Shown in pieces: positions 58,474 to 64,000 of a stretch of DNA of 64,000 nucleotides (position 1 is its first letter; every line of letters begins with the position of its first letter). Location: positions 1,087,623-1,151,622 of the forward strand of contig NC_063045.1 of the NCBI RefSeq assembly GCF_018812025.1, read 5' to 3'. The notes under the pieces are model-generated. The model ran no database searches, was not told where the DNA came from, and saw only the letters and a list, made by a program, of their open reading frames with translations. The DNA comes from Megalobrama amblycephala. Lineage: Eukaryota; Chordata; Actinopteri; Cypriniformes; Xenocyprididae. A program made the translations under genes and the position numbers.

Positions 58474-58741
58474 TGTTGTGGCAGGTAGGATGAGGCCGAG
58501 GGATGTGAGAATGGTGCAAGGTCGGTGGCTTGATTGATAGTGAGCTTGACTTCAGAAGTATAAAATAAGGAGTGATGACAGTGAAGGACGAGAGAGGACC
58601 AGGCCTGGATTATTTTATGTTATGTTTATGTGTTTGTCGTCCATGAGGGGCTGCCGCTTTTTTACTTTAGTTTTGTGTTTGTTTTATTATTGAAGTTGTT
58701 AAACGTTCGCTGGTTCCCACATCCTCCTTCCCTGAACAACA
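58474..58741 (+). mobile_element. Probable solo LTR
   Basis: It begins TGTTGTGGCAGG and ends CCTGAACAACA (TG...CA with TGTTGT/ACAACA). TATAAAA is at 58559-58565. It starts exactly where the Tc1 right end stops. No clear target duplication was found, so it remains tentative. Confidence 0.5.
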
Positions 58742-58970
58742 CACATTACAATTATGTTAGATAATTGTGTAATTGCTCAAACATTTAATAGTTCTCCCTA
58801 CAGGAACATGGGATTTGTGCGTATGTTTTAAAAATAATGACTGGAAAGTAAATGTACCTCGTTCATGGAAATATTTAGCTGATTTTAGATTTCTAGCTGT
58901 TGTCTACTTTTACTTTACATTTCTCTCAGATTTTTTTTTTTTGTTGTAATTTATTTTACTATCATTTCAG

Positions 58971-59791
58971 ACCTGATACTGAAGATTGAGGAGAGTGAAG
59001 AGGAGGAGAAACATCATCATATCAAAACTGGAGAAAAAATTCACTCACAGACTGAAAGTATTTCTTTACTGAAAAGAAGAGACAATAAATGTTTTATCTG
59101 CTGTCAGTGTGGAAAGAGTTTTACGTACAAAAGGAATCTCAAGGTTCACATGAGGGTCCACAGTGGAGAGAAACTGTTCACATGTGATCAGTGTGGGAAG
59201 AGTTTCACACACAAAAAGAATCTCAAGGTTCACATGTGGATCCACACTGGAGAGAGACCATTCACATGTGACCAGTGTGGGAAGAGTTTTGTAGAACAAG
59301 GAACCCTTAAGACACACATGAACATCCACACTGGAGAGAAAGTGCATGAATGTGATCAATGTGGAAAAACATTTTTGTGGGCTTCAGGCCTGAAGAAGCA
59401 CCTGACAGTTCATTTACAGGAGAAACCACATTCATGTTCTTTGTGTGGAAAAAGGTTTTATCATCTGCAAAATGTAAAAGTTCATCAGAAAATACATACT
59501 GGTGAAAAGGTTCATGTGTGCTTTGAGTGTGGGAAGAGTTTTATTAGAGCTGCAGATTTGAATCGGCACCTGAGGATTCACACTGGAGAGAAACCTTACA
59601 AGTGTTCAAACTGCGACAAGAGATTCAGTGATTCAGGACATCTGAAAAAACATGAGAGGATCCACACTGGAGAGAAACCTTACAAGTGTTCACACTGTGA
59701 CCAAAGATTCAATCAGTCGGCACATCTGAAAACGCATGAGAGGATCCACATGGGAGAGAAACAGCCAGTAGGTGGCGATATCACTTTGTAG
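58971..59791 (+). CDS. Unit G C2H2 zinc-finger protein, finger exon (8 fingers, foreign tail)
   Basis: This is a probable nuclear DNA-binding protein, 289 residues with exon 2. The exon begins after ATTTCAG in phase: DLILKIEESEEEEKHHHIK, then SLLKRRDNKC. Fingers 1-3 are FTCDQCGKSF types, 4-6 the CDQCGKTFLWAS / CSLCGKRF / CFECGKSF trio, and 7-8 CSHCDKRF types. All eight keep C2H2. After HERIHMGEK the family sequence stops: QPVGGDITL and a TAG come from inserted DNA. The terminal YHCTAC finger and normal trailer are missing; a trailer resumes near 62320. Promoter, start exon and frame are intact, so a shortened protein may be made. Confidence 0.82.
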
Positions 59792-62300
59792 AGATGCACT
59801 ATGCATCTAGTAATACACATGCGCATGAACTCACTGTTTTCACCGGATGTGCCACACAAGTCCTGAAAAGTGAGGCCAAATGTTTTGATCGCCCCCAGGT
59901 GGCTGGACCCAGTATAGGTCATAAACCCCGCCATCTCCATGTAAACTAAACGATGAAATTACACTTCAAATATTTTTTTTTCCCCAGAGATGTGCAGCAT
60001 CCCAATTCGCCTACTTATTCTACACCCTAAAAGTATACTCTTTTTGTGGGAAAAAAAAGTACATATTTTTGAGTGTGTAGCTTAAGAGTAGACAAACTTT
60101 GGGACATACTATCATAAAATAGCGTCTTTAACGATTGGTCTCTGTTGCTTAGTTACATGCATCCTGACACCGTAAACTGGCTTGTCAATCATCTTGTCAC
60201 AGTTAAAATCCATCCATGTTTAATTTCTTTTAATTTCCTACCATATCGGAGACAAATGCAGTAATATGTTGATTAAAATTGGAGCAGTCTGGCTACTTAA
60301 AAAAAAGTTCAGGGGCGATTCTGGCCCTAAAACAATGCAATTAGTGCAATATGTCAGCACCATTTTGGGGCATTGGCGGCTTCACTTCTCTACAATTGAA
60401 GAGAGTGAAGGTGTGTCGTCGCATCTTTTTTTTTTTTTTTTTTTTTTACGGTTTAATGTTTTTCACATTCACGTTTTTGTAGTTTACATTGGCTGACCAT
60501 ACGTCCTCTTTTTTTCAGGACATGTCCTCTTTTTGGACCTAAAAATGCATCTGGCTGGGATTTCTAAATCAAAATGTCCGGGATTCGGCTTTTGCTTTCT
60601 ACAGTCGCTATTTATTGTGTGCGTTTTTGCATTGCTTTGAGCTTTCTCTTCCTGTGAGCTTTTCTGCTGTGAGCTGTGAGCTTTTTTTTAGGTCCCTCCT
60701 TCTCACACGCCACCACAGGTCGGCCATGTACACAAACATTGGTCAAACTGCATCTCAATCATTATCCTCAGCACCACAGCAACAGCCAGAGTGGCAGCTT
60801 GCTTATCAACAGTGGGTGGCACATGCCTGAACAGCGTAAAAATGCCCAAATGTAAATTCACAGATGATTTACAGAGAAAATTCCTGTGTTTTCACCTCGT
60901 TCGGGATCCGTGTGAAGCAGAATGCATGACCCGCAAAGCTGGCACATACATGTCAGTGTCAAATAAAGGTGCTAATGACTTAGAAGCCCACATAAGCTCT
61001 GCAAAACACAAAATTGCAGCTAAAGAAGAGACTTCATCAGGTAAATTGACCCTTCACCAGGAGTTTGATTGACAAGCGATCTAACCAGTCATAACGCAGA
61101 ATCCGCCATTTTGTCCGACAATGCAGTCAGGAGTTAGAAGTTTAACCTCGGTGGACTTGAACTTGAAAAAATGGTGTTTACTGACGTCTTTCTGCGTTTG
61201 AAACAACATTCCTTCTGATGTTCATTCATGTTTATTTGATGCTATAAATGAACTAGTAGGTAGAGATGATCGGTTCACGAGCTTGACTCATTTTCAGCCG
61301 ACTCCAAATGAGTCCGCTGAAACAATTGCGCAATACATGGAAAGGGAGAGCAATTCAATTGTGGAAGTGAAGAACATTTTGTACAACGTCCACACCATGC
61401 TTCTTGAATGCAAGACTAATAACTTCATGTCCCTTAAAGTCAAGGGACTAGTCGTTGGCACAAAAGGATGGACTTGGTAAGAGGTGTGACCATTTCAGTG
61501 CTCAAGTACAAGGTCTGTACAGTTCATATCTGGAGGAATGGATGGCACCCATGGAGGAGTTCTCCTCTATCATGTGGATGGATGTGAGTGAGACACCGGA
61601 CTGAAATTACATAGAAGCTTGTATCGCACACCTGGGAGAAAAGGGGGTGCCAATTGTTGATGCAAAATGCTTTGATCAGGTTACCAACCTGAAGAAATTC
61701 ACAGAATTTGAGTCTGTTGAGTCACTGATGTGGATTCTGTGTTCACAATACAACTATAGACAAATGTCGTGCAAAGACTTTCATGCGTACTTGATTGGTA
61801 ACCCAAGACTGTTGGGAAAGATTCGATCTTCAGGAAAGTATACTAGTGAAATCAATTTTTTTTTAACTGAATTTTTTTTTATGGCAACTGATTTTGTTTT
61901 ATTTTAACCTATGGAGATGAAAAGAAATGGTGTAATGTAAAAGGTGTTAAAAGCTAAACCTTTTGTTGTTGTTATTCTATTGTTGAGGGCCATAAATGAT
62001 ATGGAAAGAATGCATTACTTTATGTATTAAAGTTCAGTAACATAATTGCATTGTTGTGAATGCATTTGTCAAGGATTTACGCCCCCACTGCGGGTGTCCG
62101 TCTGCCTTCTGCCCCCACTGTCCTCTTTTTTTTGAAAACCAAAATATTGCAACCCTAGTTTACATGGAGATAATAAAAAATTGCACTTTGAAACCTGTTT
62201 TCTAAAGTTAGTGATTTCAGGCACCCAAAATGCCATTGTCAAGAAAATGAATGGCCAGAAAACTTCAGTTTTTAGTTGAAAATGGTGTCATGTAAACAGC
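59766..62300. mobile_element. Composite repeat insertion replacing the unit G 3' end
   Basis: At least two layers are visible. The outer part (59766-59950) has AGTAGGTGGCGATATCACTT and ATCTCCATGTAAACT (59932-59946), whose complement AGTTTACATGGAGAT is at 62157-62171. Between about 60490 and 62155 lies another element beginning CCATACGTCCTCTTTTTTTC. It carries decayed coding pieces: MPKCKFTDDLQRKF, VSNKGANDLEAHISSAKH (a BED-like C/H segment with one Cys replaced by Arg) and later LTHFQPTPNESAETIAQYM. These recall transposon-derived ORFs of fish; the superfamily is not certain. Confidence 0.55.
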
Positions 62301-62760
62301 CCCAAAATCTGTCCTATCCAGCCACAATGATCAATGAGACAAAGAAACATCAAAATTTGTCACAGTGAATAAAGTTAATCTTCAAGACCAGCAGTGAGAT
62401 TCAAATCAACGCATAGATGGATATCTAAAAAAAAATAATAAAATAAAATAAAAATATTCTTGTATATCATTTTACTTCATGATATAAATTATATCATAAT
62501 TCTTTATTACGAGTTTTATTAAGTTTTATTGTACTGAATATGAATCACTTGTAGTTTGTTTACACTTATGAAAAAAGTAGGTTTATTTATTTTATGTTCA
62601 TTGTTTTTAAAACTAGTTATTCTTCCACTTGTAGTGTATGTTGAAAACTCGATGTAAGATCGGTCTTCACTTTTATTCTATTGCGATGCTTTTCTATCTT
62701 GTTAGTCAATAAAGAGAGAAATAAATCTGTTTTAATTTTTCTTTTTATTTGCTTCACCAA
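62301..62760 (+). other. Unit G original 3' trailer
   Basis: CAGCCACAATGATCAATGAG, ACAAAGAAACATC and GACCAGCAGTGAGATTCAAA match the unit B trailer at 22095-22160. AATAAA at 62368-62373 and again at 62708-62713. Confidence 0.7.
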
Positions 62761-63144
62761 GTAGCCTATTAATAATGTTATCAAAAACTTTAATTGTCCC
62801 TTTTTATTTTCTGCTGATTCTTCATAGATCAAGAATTAATCATTTAATCATTTTAGTTACATCTAAAAGCCATGAAATGTTAATTTTATCATTGTGTTTG
62901 GTGCTTTCCATTTTTTAAATTACTTGATAAATACCTAATTTCACCCTCACATGACATTGGGCATTAGACTGCTGTGTGTCTACAACAATAACTGTTTTAC
63001 CTTTTATTTTTGTTTGGTATGTTGTTTTATAGATGTTTTTAGTATTTTGCGTGATTTTGACAATCTCCCGTTCATCTCGTCTCGCGGCGATGACGTCATA
63101 ACCAGCGCGCGCTCCCCCTTCAGTCAGGTGTCGAGTCTTCTGAG
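62761..63144 (+). promoter_or_regulatory. Unit H upstream DNA, promoter module and exon 1
   Basis: TCATTTTAGTTACATCTAAA and the following bases match the upstream DNA of units D and F. TGACGTCA is at 63091-63098 within CTCGTCTCGCGGCGATGACG-type sequence. Exon 1 ends GTCTTCTGAG at 63144 before GTGAGC. Confidence 0.7.
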
Positions 63145-63484
63145 GTGAGCGTTTCGCGGTAAAATAATTTTATAAAGCAACATTTACGGGGTAATTTCTG
63201 ACCCATTTTCATCGGGTTCGGTGCAATTTGTGTGTCTGCTTAGTAAAACGGTTATGTTTTTAAAGAAGAAGGATTTATGAGTTGCCTTTCTCTTCACATA
63301 CAAAACGGTAAGATGTTAGCAAACTATGTTGTTATGAATGCAATTACTAGGAAATATAACTATATTTAGATTCATATGGGCAAATTACAAGGGTTAATAT
63401 GTGTCACAGTGTTTGCTATTTTTTCTTCCTGTATGATTTTAAATAAAAGTAATATTAGAGCACTTATAGGCAATATATTCTGAC

Positions 63485-63560
63485 TCAAATAATCTGTTTC
63501 TACCAGCAAAAGCATAGAATAAAGTAAGATGATCTGTTTAATAAGTATTAATAGTCTATG

Positions 63561-63609
<49 letters not shown>

Positions 63610-63849
63610 AATTTTGTCTGTGTGTTATGTTATTGAGAGTTGAGATAAATGTAGGAATAAAGTATGTGAATGAAAATCTTTTAAAAAAAAATCCATGTTA
63701 ATCAAAAATGTGAATATGTATAAAACACTTTACCATTTATTTACTAAAAAGTTAATTTAATAGATAGATATATAGATTTATAAAACATAAATACTTAAAA
63801 TGTGTGAAATAAAAACAAACTGTAACTGATTTCTTCTTGATTTTGTCAG
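63485..63849 (+). other. Unit H intron 1 with truncated conserved block and microsatellite
   Basis: The conserved block starts at 63485 and breaks off after AATAGTCTATG into (CT)n(TA)n at 63558-63609. The rest is intron leading to the acceptor GATTTTGTCAG. Confidence 0.65.
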
Positions 63850-64000
63850 ATCTGCTCCTCCTCCTTCAGTGAAGCTCCTCCCACTGCAATTCACCAATAA
63901 ATGCTGGAATATTCCCATCAGTCTACAAGTGAAGACGAGCATCAAACCATCAGGAAGAGCTGAAATCTGTAAAGTCAGACTTTATTGAAGGACAGTGAGA
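63850..64000 (+). other. Unit H exon 2, 5'-UTR part (cut by window end)
   Basis: It matches the other units through AAGGACAGTGAGA, a few bases short of the main ATG. The first upstream ATG is present (AATAAATGCTGG). The second is ACG (GAAGACGAGC), as in unit D. Confidence 0.75.

Noticed and set aside
63558..63609. (CT)n(TA)n run as a possible regulatory element
   Set aside because: A plain microsatellite that interrupts the conserved block. No sign of function.

Overview
The window looks like genomic DNA of a cyprinid teleost (zebrafish-like). The evidence is AT-rich intronic DNA, very dense hAT, Tc1/mariner, L2 and DIRS remnants, and a tandem cluster of C2H2 zinc-finger genes with a short fish-specific N-terminal exon (MRDPEHCRMKHTEEQR, FINZ-type) spliced to one long zinc-finger exon. 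No bacterial, organellar or stable-RNA genes were recognised. Species and chromosome cannot be fixed from the sequence alone. LAYOUT. Unit A (4522-7055) has a rearranged exon 2 and a 20+ finger exon with two frameshifts. Unit B (14341-22096) has a short exon 2 and a giant array of about 55 fingers, broken once near 18.5 kb and again in the last finger. Unit C (25109-25585) is collapsed to two fingers. Unit D (29101-34192) is an intact gene of about 498 residues and 15 fingers. Unit E (35419-40267) keeps the exons but has no finger left. Unit F (41270-45896) has 13 fingers but a one-base deletion in exon 2. Unit G (54023-62713) has 8 fingers with the 3' end replaced by inserted DNA. Unit H (63091 to the window end) is only begun. 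All genes run on the + strand. Units D, F, G and H each begin with the same small promoter/non-coding exon 1 carrying TGACGTCA next to CTCGCG-like sequence, followed by a conserved 130-base intronic block, a 5'-UTR/start exon with a conserved upstream ORF, and the finger exon. Spacing of the promoters is about 12.2, 12.8 and 9.1 kb, so the cluster grew by duplication of a whole gene unit. BETWEEN THE GENES lie mobile elements: a nearly intact BED-finger hAT (1569-4457, perfect 8-bp target duplication), several non-autonomous hATs with recognisable 8-bp duplications (16314, 22228, 30368, 40314, 55120), Tc1/mariner pieces including an IR/DR-type element with a nested Harbinger-like MITE (56512-58472), L2-type LINE pieces, a Ty3/gypsy remnant with its LTR (11668-12488), a DIRS element with inverted ends (46303-48150), and several foldback elements. 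HOW IT WORKS TOGETHER. From family knowledge, FINZ zinc-finger proteins are nuclear DNA-binding proteins that expand in cyprinids and are thought to act in early development, plausibly against transposons. Here the sequence shows both sides of that relation: finger arrays that expand, contract and homogenise, inside DNA crowded with transposons that also break the genes. No wholly new biochemical system was found. The most interesting signals are the shared CRE promoter module, the conserved intronic block and uORF, a FINZ-only relic, a four-copy 504-bp higher-order repeat in the giant array, and a finger array with non-canonical linkers.
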